Assembly (NCBI RefSeq): GCF_964204645.1
Contig: NC_134027.1
Coordinates: 10,652,485 to 10,716,484, forward strand
Reading direction: 5' to 3'
Length of the DNA: 64,000 nucleotides
From: Tubulanus polymorphus
Lineage: Eukaryota; Nemertea; Palaeonemertea; Tubulaniformes; Tubulanidae
Within the stretch, counting starts at the first letter, position 1, and each line of letters starts with the position of its first letter. A model generated the notes under the pieces. The model was not told the origin of the DNA, ran no database searches, and saw nothing but the letters and a program-made list of their open reading frames with translations. The position numbers and the translations under genes were made by a program. Of this stretch, positions 30,283 to 42,260 are shown piece after piece.

Positions 30283-33200
30283 CACCACATCTGAACCATC
30301 GGTTAGATTACCAGTATAAGTATTATAGTTTCGGCCATTGAGTCGACCACTTGTTACGTACAGGTCATTTTCAATGACTACGCGATTTCCGTTCGACAGT
30401 AAATCATCATCTGGAGGTCCGTATTTTGAATCGAAAGCTTCATTAGATAGTCCGCTTTCCGGTTTTCTAAACGACGAATCTCTGTTATCTGTTTGCTTCG
30501 CTATTTCCATCAGGTCGTCGTCATTCAATTCGTAATACGGACTTTCCGCCTCTTCGTCAAATGAATCGAGTTCCAATTGCCGGTCAAAATTGCCAAAATC
30601 TGTGTCGTTCAACGTGCATTCTACAAAATGTTTTATTGCATGTTTATCGAATTTGAATGAAATGAGGAAATTCGTTAACGGGTTTTCGACAGTAGAAATG
30701 ATTTAAACACAAATACGGCGGAGGTATAAACATTTGAATCCGGATATCCTAAAACAATGCTGTAGTTGTTATCTTGCAGATACGAATTGTTGTGATGCGT
30801 TTAGAAACACAATAAATCTTCTCAATCGATACTTGATTGAAAAAGTATATTTTTGATCTAAAGAAATTTCCCTCACCAGGCGCTAGTTTTGGTAATTTAT
30901 TTTTGTCCCGTTTCTTTTTCTTGTCGACTTGTGCATACATCGGTTGTGCTGAAAGTTAGAATACATTTCGGTTTGATCATTCAGTACGTTTTCTGTGATT
31001 TGTTTTTCGTTTGCAATATTAATCGGCTTTCATACCTGGCTCTGCTGATAATGTGACGTACGTTTGTATAATATCCGGGTCTCCAGAAATCGCGTATGGA
31101 TCTTCATCCGCTATAAAACATGAACAAAATCGAATAAAACGAAACGTACACCGAGCATATATACACACGTAGGTTCATGTGAAATTCTCGATAGGAAAAT
31201 TGACAACCAACCTTCCTTGATGGCTTCGGTCCAAGCATCCTGAATCTGCGAGCCGTTATTTTTCGTCGGGGTTTCAGCACGACGAGCTGATTTTCCAGAC
31301 TTTTTGCGGTCAGCATCGATACTACCTAAATATTTAACATGCACAATGTACAACATCTACAAATTTTTATCTCTGTAGATTGACTATAATGAATCCAGGG
31401 CCGCCCCTAGTAGATAAGACCGATTCATTGAAATGAATCAAACGCCTGCATCACGATGCACCCCGTGTGACGTGCGAAACAGAAATATAAGCCCCACTTA
31501 ATGTCTGAAAAAACTTACTGAACAAGTCTTTAATAAAAGGGAACGGAGGATTGATTTTTGGTAATACGTAACTTTTATACCGATTCAAATCAATTCAATT
31601 AAAAATATTATTGTTCCGTATATGGTACAATATATGTTTACCGTTTCTTTGATTCAAGTATCGATCCAATTGTATGTCATCTGGGTCATATCGCTGTGAG
31701 CGGTGTCTAAAACGAAAGAAATATTCATTTGCTTTTTAGAAGGAAAAAATAATCATCGAAGTTCTCAGCGTCAGAATATGATTGATTGTGTTTGAGGATT
31801 TGACTTGATTTAAGAAAGTTTCTCAAACGCACTTCTTTCCTCCACACGTTAGCAATCCTGAAATGAAAAAGGAAACGATTTTGTGTCGTGTACGGAATAA
31901 AAAATTGTTATCGAAGCTTTTGGCAGTTAGTATTCACAAGAAGTTCTGGTTTAGACTATTACACAAAAAATATCGAACTGCAGTTTTTTCGATTAATGCA
32001 GTTTGATTGATGTAAAAGACATTCAGACATTCGTACCTCGACTTCGTATGAGTAAAGTCACGCCTATAATGATAAAGGAAATCACAAACGCAGCCACGAT
32101 CCCGACAATAAACGACAGTTTGTCTACAAACGGAAAGAAAGTGTTGCCACTGTCAAAAAAAAACTTCTCATAACACACGCGCTGAAATAATCTTAGTGAC
32201 ACCATGATCGAGTAAATCGGTTATATATAACATTATACAAATACGGTTTGTTCGTGAGGTTTATTTGTAAGAATAGTCCGATATTTCATAGATGAACGGA
32301 CATTGGAAAAATTCTATTATCAATCTACACCCACCTAATGTTTGTGATGGAGTCGGAACGGTGGAACTTGGATTTACAGCCGTGGAACTGATGGAAGCAG
32401 CAGCGGTAGTTGATGACACCGATGATAGACCAGTGACGGTTATTGGTGGCTTCGCTGCCGATGACGATGTCGTCTGTAATTCTGAATGAGATACCGTAGA
32501 TGTATCACTTGTATCAGGCATAGAAGAAGTCACGCTTTTTGAAGGACTCTGTGTTGTTGTGTGGTGTGGTTGGAAGGTTGTAGATGGAATTGTTGAAACT
32601 GAAAAACCGACGACACCATGTCAAAGGTCTATTCATCGCAGAAAGCGCAATTTGTACTAACATTCTTCATATTTTCCAAGACTAACATTGTAAATTTTTT
32701 TTTCAAATAATTCAATTATCGCATATATATATATTTTCAAATCTGACGCGCGCTTTATTTACTTACCTGTTGTTATATTGACAGATTGTATCAAATTAAC
32801 TAAAATGTCGTAAAAGACTATACATTCTAGAATCGGATAGACCTTCTTAACAAAATGTCTTAACCATACCATAGAGTTACTCAAAAAGTAACTCTACACA
32901 TTGCACTTTAATGCCGTATATCGGACTTGGACCAAAATGATTACAATACAACGCATTAAGCGGGAAATTTAAGACCTTGATATCCTGGACCCGCTTTCAT
33001 AAATTGATATTAAATTTAACCCGGGCTAACTCAATTCATTTTCAATTGAGTTAACCCCCTAAGGTTGAGTTGATGCCAGTCTATAAATCCGGCACTGAAT
33101 AGTATAACCATGGACGTATAAACTAGATCTAGTTTATACGTCCATGGTATAACTGACGCAAACCAATTTTGCACTTGTACAAGTATTGATTTACGTAAAC

Positions 33201-34103
33201 TAAGCTGCATGTAAAGAGTATACTGCGCTGTAATGAACATGAAGATGATAAAGACAACACCAAAATTTATACAAGGTAACAGAATATGAAAAAAATATGA
33301 TTTTTATATGTGCGTAAACGTCCGAGAAAGCCTCCCTCCTGACCCATGAGTAAAACAAATCGTCAATACCGATATAAGCAGTTGATGACACTGATGATGG
33401 ATCACTAGTGGTAGTTATTGAAGGCTCTGTCGGCTGTATTTCTGTAGATGGTTCACTCGTTACAGGAATTGAAGAAGGCATAGAAGAAGTCACGCTGTTT
33501 GAAGGTCTCCGAGTTGATGTTTCTGTGTGGTATAGTTGGAAGGTTGTAGATCGAATTGTTGAAAATGAAAGGAAAAAAAAAACGACGAAACCACAAGTAT
33601 CAATTTACGTAAACTTAGCCCTATGTAAAGAGTAGATTTAAACGATACGGTAGATAAAACACATGAAATTGATAGAAACAATACCAAAAATTACCGAAAA
33701 GAAATTCATAATAACGAAATATTTGTGAATATCTGAGAAAGCCTCCCCCTGACCCCGGATGCATTGGTTGTATTTTCCTGGTTTGTGATTTTCACTATAT
33801 CACAATGGATGATGAAATTGATAAGCTTAAAAGAAACACATCTTAATTACAATGCTCCAAGAAAGTTACGTAAATGACGTTCTGGGCATAACAAAAATAC
33901 CCCATGGTTTCCACGGGTATCTTACTAGTAAATGGTAATTTGTTTGAAGAATTACCTGTAGGTAATGGTTTTTTGTGAGTTAAACCTTTCTAGATTTAAA
34001 AACCCTATTCTATCGGGCGTTAGTTCTACTTGCCTTTACTCACTGTCCAGGCGTAGCAATGGACTAATACAAGCAGAACGCAAGTCCAAAATTCTGACCT
34101 CAT
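30283..34103 (-). CDS. Type I receptor with mucin-like ectodomain and tyrosine-motif tail, copy 1
   Basis: Exons in transcript order: signal peptide 34103-34044 (MRSEFWTCVLLVLVHCYAWT, donor GTGAGT); Ser/Thr-rich segments near 33490-33360 (SEPSTEIQPTEPSITTT) and 32590-32330 (TSDTSTVSHSELQTTSSSAA); TM exon 32149-32037 (KLSFIVGIVAAFVISFIII, LLIRSRG stop-transfer); tail exons near 31707-31643 (RYDPDDIQLDRYLNQ), 31324-31211, 31110-31037 (DEDPYAISGDPD..TYVTLS), 30953-30880 (MYAQVDKKKKRDK) and 30612-30283 (ESPYYELNDDDLMEIAKQ, NDLYVTSGRL). The tail carries at least four Tyr motifs of Yxx(I/L/V) form, such as MYAQV, which can bind SH2 proteins when phosphorylated. The ligand is unknown and the ectodomain has no folded domain I recognise. 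Some small exons may be missing. The 37.5-41.6 kb copy supports the exon series. Confidence 0.7.
33000..33106. repeat. MITE-like inverted repeat around TCAATTGAGTTAAC
   Basis: AACCCGGGCTAACTCAATTC and TCAATTGAGTTAACCCCCT face each other, with a GCCAGTCTATAAATCCGG tail. A second copy is at 36955-37052 (CCCGGGGGTTAACTC .. CCAGTCTATAAAGCCGG). Confidence 0.6.
33108..33147. repeat. Perfect 40-bp palindrome
   Basis: Two 20-base arms (CCATGGACGTATAAACTAGA and its exact complement) meet with no loop. It lies in an intron of receptor copy 1 beside a MITE-like repeat. Confidence 0.95.
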
Positions 34104-34109
34104 TTTCTT

Positions 34110-36040
34110 CGTAGGTTTTCGCGAAAAATGCCTTTTTAGACGCTGTTTATAACCTTACGATCTAATCCCGATGAGAACGCACTAGCTACACAAGAACGCG
34201 ACAAAAATTCTACGAGCCCTCCGTAACCTTAGTCGTGATGGATCTTATATCGACGTTTTAATCCTACAATGTCCCGTCCAGCGCACGTTCGATTTAACCA
34301 TTTGTTTTTATTTTCATTCGATTAACGGGAAAACAATTATTTTGAAAAAGACCATTCGATGAATTCCGTACTTTGACTGTCATATTCTCAAAAGCTATAC
34401 ATTTAATGTATGCTAAAATAAAATCGTGATTAGCGGCAATCTGGTTTCATGACCAGGTTTCATATTTACCAAATAGGGAAGTTCCCTAAGTCGATAAATA
34501 TACTGAAACCAGGAACAAGATCTCGTCCTGCAAAACGTTGATGCGCGTACGCAGAAGCTCTTCTAGTTCTTTTACGAGAACAGTAGTTCACTTCAAATGG
34601 GTTTGATTTATTTTGAAAAACATTCATTTTTTCGCGTGCATAAAAACGCACGTACGTTGGAGACATAATTTCTAGCAACATTGAATTTGAATAATTCTGC
34701 AACATGCAGAAAACCGATTCATTATGTGGACCGTTGCAGCCGAAATGACCAGTCAGGTTCAGTGGAAATGGAAGCGGGAATTCAAATTCACTCGTGCTGC
34801 AGCCAACTCATCTGCATCAGAAGGTGAAAAGGAAATGATTGATATCTAGTATCTAATTCTCCGATTTAAGCATGTATGATGACACTACGTATAATGTAAG
34901 CCTACCATTGACTTCATTTTAGCGTCCCTGGTATGTTTTATTATATAAGACTTATTTATGTTAAAATTTTTCCCACTGACACTGATTAATGACGAAGCTG
35001 TACCGCCTAAGCTATTCATTTCAAACGAATCTCGACATAAATCGGTCTGAGTTAGACAATCAGCTACAATTTCACAATCGGACGGAGATATTCAACCGGA
35101 GACCGACTTGTGGAATTCGACTTGACCGTATTCTTTGCGTTATCGTACGGACCGGGTCTTCGGAAATGTGCTTAAAAAGCCGAATCAAACGTATTCGACT
35201 TACGTATGCGTACTCTTCTGCAATACACGTATCATTTTTACGTAAAAGCTCATTATCTTAATTGAAAAGACATCACACACTAGAAATAACCTATCACAAA
35301 CCGCAATTGTGAACGTATTGAACAGTAGTTGGCTCGTTATCCCTAACTAACAAATATTCCCAAAATATAGAATATAAAGTCTAGATAAATTTCATGATAT
35401 TCGAAATCCCGTTCAAAGTTAAAACGGCATAAGAAGAACAGTTGTGAAAAGTAACGCCATCTACATCAAGTCGTATGTGTATGACATGTGTATTTTTAAG
35501 CGGTGTTTAGATGAAAATGTGTTGAATCTTTGGATTTACATCTTAAGCTAAATATTCCCAATAATCAAACCTTATGTTATGAAATAGCGTGTCTTATTTG
35601 TATACGTACGATAAAAACGGTTTTATAATTTCCGTGTATTTCATTGACAAAGAAAAAGAAATGCTGAAATGAAGATCTAAGCTTATGTTAGTATTTCAAT
35701 TTTTCATGATTTCATTTCCCAACTCATGATGTAATTTTTCCAAGTGAATATCATCAAAAGACGGTCTGAACCTGTTTTCCTTTTCTCCATATCTTTCAGG
35801 GTTCATCCCCTCTCTGACTACAGCCTTGTTTGGCTTTGGATGAATCCTTGACATATTTTTGTACATTAATGACTGATTTATATTTGTGTATTTGTATTCT
35901 CCTCTGTACTGTTCTTTTGTGTCTAAATAAACTTCAATTCAATTATATAGGCACATTGCAAACATCGACCAATCTTCGAATGACATGCCACTTTGGTGGT
36001 GTATCCAAAACTTAATTGGCCATTAATCCTTATTGTTTTT
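34110..36040. other. Intergenic, no recognised gene
   Basis: Only short unsupported frames between receptor copy 1 and the foldback repeat. Confidence 0.45.
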
Positions 36041-36046
36041 ACGAAG

Positions 36047-36523
36047 GTTCGTTTATGCACTCATTTCGTTTCTTCGCGGTGTAGAAATTAAGTTCGTTTT
36101 TATCACCGCGCAGAAACGCGCCCAAAACGGACGCAAAAACGAAGGTTCTTTTCTGCGCTCGTTTCGGTGCGTTTCTGTACGGTAGATTTCATTTCTTCGT
36201 GGCAAAGAAACGGATGCAGAAACAAAGTTCATTTTGGTGGGGTGGAGGAACGAGAAATCACCGCGCAGAAACGCACCAAAACGGCCGCAGAAACGGGTGC
36301 AAAAACGAAGGTTCGTTTCTGCGCTCGTTTCGGCGCGTTTCTGCGTGGTAAAAAAATACGTTTCTTCGCGGCGAAGAAACGAACTTCGTTTTTGCTTGAC
36401 GCCGAAACGAGACCGCGAAGAAACACGCAGAAACGGACACAGAAACGAAGCAATATATTTTTGCGCGGCACATTGCACGGATTTTTTTTTTACTCGGCCC
36501 GAATCAGCCATGCATCAGCCACC
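36047..36523. repeat. Foldback/satellite element, AAACG-rich family, copy 2 (5' truncated)
   Basis: Alternating CGCAGAAACG and CGTTTCTGCG blocks end with the family terminus: AATATATTTTTGCG, a T-run, then ACTCGGCCCGAATCAGCCA. It is inverted relative to copy 1 at its terminus and lacks the opposite end. Confidence 0.8.
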
Positions 36524-37484
36524 ACACGTTTCGGATCGTAACGGAATGATTTTGTAGATATATGTACTGAATAAAAGTTAGAACTGTTACGATTCAGTTC
36601 AATTAGAATTGCTTTTGGCGGTTTAGGTTTATAATTAACGAATCAGCAGATACATGTAGGTGAAATAGTACAGATAATACATGCATTCAATATACAGAGA
36701 ACTGATGAAATACAATGAGGTATTAGATGGTTGAGCTGCGGTACGCGGTAGAGGTTTGTTAAATGAGACAATATGATTTGACGCTATGTACAAAGAAGGC
36801 AGACCCAAAGACAGAGGGGTTTAAGGTGACATGAGCATGATATCTATTTTGTTGAACTAGGTCGGTTACAGAATCGATTTTCCTATATTCTGTCGTTTAT
36901 TCACTTATCTTAACAGATATATCCTGGTTACTACTCATTCTGGAGCCGCTTTAATATACTGGTATCAACACTAACCCGGGGGTTAACTCTATCAAAAATG
37001 AATTGAGTTTGCCCCGGGCAAAAGTTGATACCAGTCTATAAAGCCGGCCCCTGTGTGGGTTACTGGAGCATCTTGTCAACGACTTGTATCACAGTTAAGA
37101 TTCGTGAAGGTGTGAGGTCCTGGCACTTAAGAATACTCCCTTCTGAAATGAATTATTTTATGCTCTGACGCGTAGTAGAAGTTTTATGTACAATATGTAA
37201 CGTACCATCCTATGAAATCTCGGAGAGAACACGCGCGGTGAAAGTCTCTTCCCCTCCTATTTCCGCTATGGAATTTATATCAATATCTTTCTGGTGAGTC
37301 TGAATTATCACGTGGGTTATTCTGAGTATTTTGATAAATGGGAATGTCAATTATCAATGTAGAAAACCCGTTATTGTTGTTGAACAGCTATACGTTCTTC
37401 CTTCCAATGTATATATGCGTTTCCGATCGTTACGGAACATTTTGCAGCTATGCACCGGTTGATTGTCGTAAGTGATGAGTTTAC

Positions 37485-40400
37485 ACCACATCTCTTTACG
37501 GTCAAATTATCAGTACAAGTATTCTATAGTTTCGGTCAGAGTTGACCAATTGTTGCATATAGATCATTTTCAATGACCACACGATTTCTGCTCGACAGTA
37601 AATCATCATCTGAAGGTTCGTCTTTTGAATCGAAAGCTTCATTGATTAGTCCACTATCTGGGTTTCTAACCGCTGAATCTCTTGTTTTCTGTTTGCCTTG
37701 CTATTTCCATCAGGTCATCATCATTCAATTCGTAATACGGACTTTCCGACTCTTCGTCCGAAGGATCGAGTTCCAACTGGTAGTGGGCATAGTGGTCGAA
37801 ATCTGTGTCGTTAAGCGTGCTTTCTACAAAATGTTTATCACATGTTTATCGAATTTGAATGAAATGAGGAAATTCGTAAATTGGCTTTCGAAAGCAGGAA
37901 TCTTTTAAACACAAACGCGGCGGGAGATATATATCGAAATATCGAAACTTTAAATTTTAATCCGGATATTCCACAAAAGTGCTGTAGCTGTATTAAAATT
38001 ACGAATTGTTGTGATGCGTTCGGAAATACAATTAATCTTCTCAATCGATGCTTGATTGAAAAAGTATATCTTTGATTGAAAGAAATTTCCCTCACCAGGC
38101 ACTAGTTTTGGTAATCTATTTTTGTCCAATTTCTTTGTCTTGTCGACTTGTGCATAAATCGGTTCTGCTGAAAGTTGAAATAAATCTCGGTAAGATAGTT
38201 AGATTCGAAAAACCTCTTAGGATAATCATTCTGCACGTTATCTGTGTCAGTTTGCAATATAAATTGTTACATAGTTAGTAGTCTATCGAATTTAAAAATT
38301 TCGGATTTTCGACGGCAGAAATGTTCTAAATACAACAAGAGCTGTATATATTTCAATCCGGATTATTCCACAAAACTGCTGTAGCTGTAAAACATCTTAT
38401 ACGTCTCACTTTCTGAGATTAGTCATCCAAATGATACTTTTGTATACATATTACAACCTAATATCGGCTTGATGGGAAAAAGGTCACTAATTAGCCTCAA
38501 ATTAAAGGTTTATTTAGTCACTCAAAAATGCTACATTTTACGGCCGCATCCTGTTTATGACGTCACTTCACCTACGCGGTGGCGTGGTCACGTGCTGAGT
38601 GACAATGAAAACCTTGAAGTGAACAATGTCACCTCACAGGCGACTGGTCTACTGACCTTATTTTCTGCTAAATGGCGAACTAGCTCAAGTTAAAATGTAT
38701 TTCACTATGAATAACCCAGTGTTTGTTTCGCCATTGTATCGTTTCACGCTGTTTTGAAAGACAATAAATCGTCCCAAGCAATACTTGATTGACACTTTAT
38801 TGAAAAAAGTATTTTTTGATTGAAAGAAATTTGCCTCACCAGGCACTAGATTTGGTAATCAATTTTTGTTCCCTTTCTTTTTCACGTCCACTTGTGCATA
38901 AATCGGCGGTTCTGAAACTTGAAACGCATCTTGAAACGGTAAAATATTTAGATTCGAAAAACTTTTCAACATCATCATTTGTAGGTTATCTGTGTTACAT
39001 TGCAATATAAATCGGCTGCCATACGCACCTGGCTCTGCTGATGATGTGACGTACGTATGCATCAGATCCGGGTCTCCAGAAATCGCGTATAGATCTTCAT
39101 CCTCTGTAAAACATGAACCGAATATAATAAAACGTCGAAACGTATAATGAGGACGTATACACACGTAGGTCGATGCAGTTTTCTCGATAGGAAAATCGAC
39201 AACCAACCATCGTCGATGGCTTCAGCCGAAGCATCGCGCGAGCCGTTAGTTTTCGTCGGCGTTTCAGAAAGACGGGCCGATTTCCGAGACTTACTGCCGT
39301 CACCATCGATACCATCTAAAAGATTTAACATGTGCAATGTACGATTCCTGCTGACCCGGATGTTTAGACTTGGCATAACTTTATCCCAGGAGATTACTAG
39401 ATGTTGAATTGAGTTAACTGCCAGTAGATACAACTGGTTTATGGGAATTATTCAAACGCCTGCATCCTCGATGCACCTCTGTATCGCCCTGTGATGCCAT
39501 ATATACCTCTCAAGATAAGCACAATGACAAAATATCGAGCAGCGTGTGACCTGCGAAACAGAAATTAAAAATATCAAGCCCCGCTTTATGTCGGAAAACT
39601 TTCTGAACACGTTTTTCATAAAGTCAATTGAGCAATGATTTATAGTAGAATATCATAACAATTGAAGTCAATTAAAGAAAATTTTATTCCGTATATGGTA
39701 CTATATATACATTTTTACCGCTTCTTCGATGCAAGTAGGAATTCAACTGTATGTCATTTGGGTCATATCGTTGTGATTTGTGTCTAAAACGAAAAAATTC
39801 AACAGGTTTAACAAATTTATCAAAGTTGTCAGCGCATATCTAAAGTGGAGCCCAATATGATTGAGGTTAAGGATTTGATTTTAAGGAAATCCTCTCACAC
39901 GTTATACTTCTTTTGTCTGCATATCAGCAATCCTGAAATGAAAAGATTAATTTTCTATTATTACTATTGCAAAGAGTTTTTGGTGACAGATTTTGTTTCG
40001 TGCATGGAATATAAAAAGTTATCGAAGCTTTTGACAATTATTATCCACAACGAGGTTTTCATTATGCTATTACCCAAACAATATCAAACTGCGACCTTTT
40101 CGCTTATTGCAGTTTGATTGATGTAAACGGCATTAAGAAAATCGTACCTAGCTTTCGGATAAATATAACCACCCCTATGATGATTAAGATAATCGCAAGC
40201 CTAGTCAAGATCCCGGCAAAAAACGACATTTTGTCTAAAAATGGATAAAAATGTTGCGACTGACAAAAAACCCTCTTTAAAACAGAGTTGTCGTGTGAGA
40301 TCACGAACTGACCGAGTGAATCGGTTATAAATAACAATAAACAAACATGAGATTGGTTCATAAGGTTTGTTTGTAAAAATATTCCGACATTTCATAGATG

Positions 40401-41576
40401 AACGGACATTTGAAAAATTCAATCAACAATCTATACCCACCTAATGTTTGTGAAGGAGGTGGAACGGTGGAACGTGGTTTTACAGCCGTGGAACCGATGG
40501 AAGCAGTAGCGGTAGTTGGTGCAGCAACAGTTGTTGACGACTTCCTTGACGACCTTGTCGTTGACGGTGCCCCTTCTCTGAATTTGATAATGTAGATATA
40601 TCACTAGTAGCTGTCTTTTCTGTATTAGATACTGTAGATATACCACTTGTAGGTGTCTCTTCTGAATTGGATACTGTAGGTATATCACTTGTAGATGTCT
40701 TTTCTGTATGAGATACTGCAGATATACTGTGGTGTGATTGGATGGTTGCAGATGGAATCGTTGAAACTGAAAAAAACCGACGAAACCATATGAAAGGTCT
40801 ATTCATCGCAAAAGACGTCATTGGGACTTGTATAAAAAGTACTAATATTCTTCTTTTTTTTCCAAGACAAACATTATCAATTATTCAAATCATTCAATTA
40901 AATCGCCTTATTTTTTAAAATCCGACGTGAATTTTATTTACTGATCTGTTGTTAGATTGACAGATGTATTGTATCAAATTAACTAAGCGGATATTGTCGT
41001 AAAAGACTTTACATTCTAGAACCGTTTATCTTTCGGATAAACCTTCTTAACAAATTTCTTATCCGTTACTTTGTTGATACCCTCCCATCGATGGTGTGGC
41101 ATCGGGACGAGGAAAATTTTCATTGAATAGGTTTGCCCAACATTGCACTTATGGGCAACTTGGCGGATTAGTCTCCCAGATATAGTGCTTTTTGGGCAAC
41201 TTGGCAGGTTGTTCTCACAGATAGTCACAGTGCTACCTGCCAGTGGTGACAAAAACGCCGACTGATGGAAGTATATATCTTTAATTTTTCTTTCAATTTC
41301 TTTCAATATCTTTATCCTGTGTGTACCTTTCTACTTTAGTATGACCTGATACAATGAATGAATAGAATAAATATCATTTGCATTATTGGTAAATTACATT
41401 TTGACAAAGGATTTTACGTTAAATCATTTTATACGGACAAACCTGTTATATGAAGCCGAATATATTATAAAGTAAGCGGTCTTCTGCCGAAAATTTTCTA
41501 AATTACCTTCAATCACTGTACAGGCGTAGCAATGGACTAACACAAGCAAAACACAATCCCAAAATCTTGACTTCAT
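37485..41576 (-). pseudogene. Type I receptor, tandem copy 2 (damaged)
   Basis: This mirrors copy 1. Signal exon starts at 41576 (MKSRFWDCVLLVLVHCYACT); Ser/Thr-rich ectodomain near 40760-40440 with tandem 12-residue repeats of the TSDISTVSNSEKT type; TM exon about 40262-40150 (KMSFFAGILTRLAIILIIIG); tail exons near 39786-39720 (RYDPNDIQLNSYL), 39315-39207 and 39105-39035 (DEDLYAISGDPD..TYVTSS). The tyrosine exon IYAQVD is present twice (about 38912-38838 and 38165-38093), and the upstream one has an in-frame TGA. The final exon (37830-37485, ESPYYELNDDDLMEIARQ) is frameshifted soon after. The ectodomain frame also breaks into an Arg/Gln-rich frame. A skipped exon could partly rescue the transcript, but the last exon cannot be read through. 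Confidence 0.65.
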
Positions 41577-41782
41577 TTTTTCTCGTATGTTTCCCGTAAA
41601 ATTCCTTACCGAGAAGAAAAGGATTTTGAAAAAGACATTCGATAACTCCCGTGTCTTCACTGTCGTATTCACAAAAGCTATACACTAAAGCCAGGCTCAA
41701 GGGGCCGACCCGATCAGCTCGTCGTAAGAACAGCGGTAGCGCACACGTCACCGCTGATTGCCGATTGGTTTGTCTCGCGGTC

Positions 41783-41970
41783 AGTAATAGGGATAATCGG
41801 CTTTCAGATCAAAGGTTGAACGGTCGAGCTCGTAAAAAAATGAAAATAACAATAATTTACAGTTGAATTAGTCGCGCACACTCCTAATTCAACTGTAAAT
41901 TATTGTTATTTTCATTTTTTACTCACTCGCCCCTTCAACCTTTAACCTGAAAGCCTATTATCCCTATTAC
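41783..41970. repeat. Long hairpin at the left boundary of the virus-like element
   Basis: Two 88-base arms, roughly 90 percent complementary, flank an 11-12 base loop (TCGCGCACACTC). Each arm carries AGTAATAGGGATAAT, a GGCTTTCAG block, AAAGGTTGAA and AATAACAATAATTTACAGTT. Composition changes from host-like to very AT-rich immediately to the right. This may be an inverted-repeat terminus or junction of the virus-like element, or an unrelated MITE at the boundary. The right end of the element is not in the window for comparison. Confidence 0.8.
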
Positions 41971-42260
41971 TCTTAAAATATTCATATATATATATAAACA
42001 TAATTTACATGAATAACATATAAATTGATAGATTATTCAATATAAAAGTGTGAGTAAAGTGTTAGTAAAAAAGTAACGAGTAATTAACGAGCTCTTATAG
42101 AATAGATATATAGATATATTTACAACATTATTTCAATATTCATATTTGTATGAGTTAGATTTTTAAACATTAAAAGTGTTAGTAAAGTGTGATTGAAATA
42201 ATACATGATATAAATCATTGAACTTCTAAAATCAATTTTAATAAAAAATTTGATATTGAA

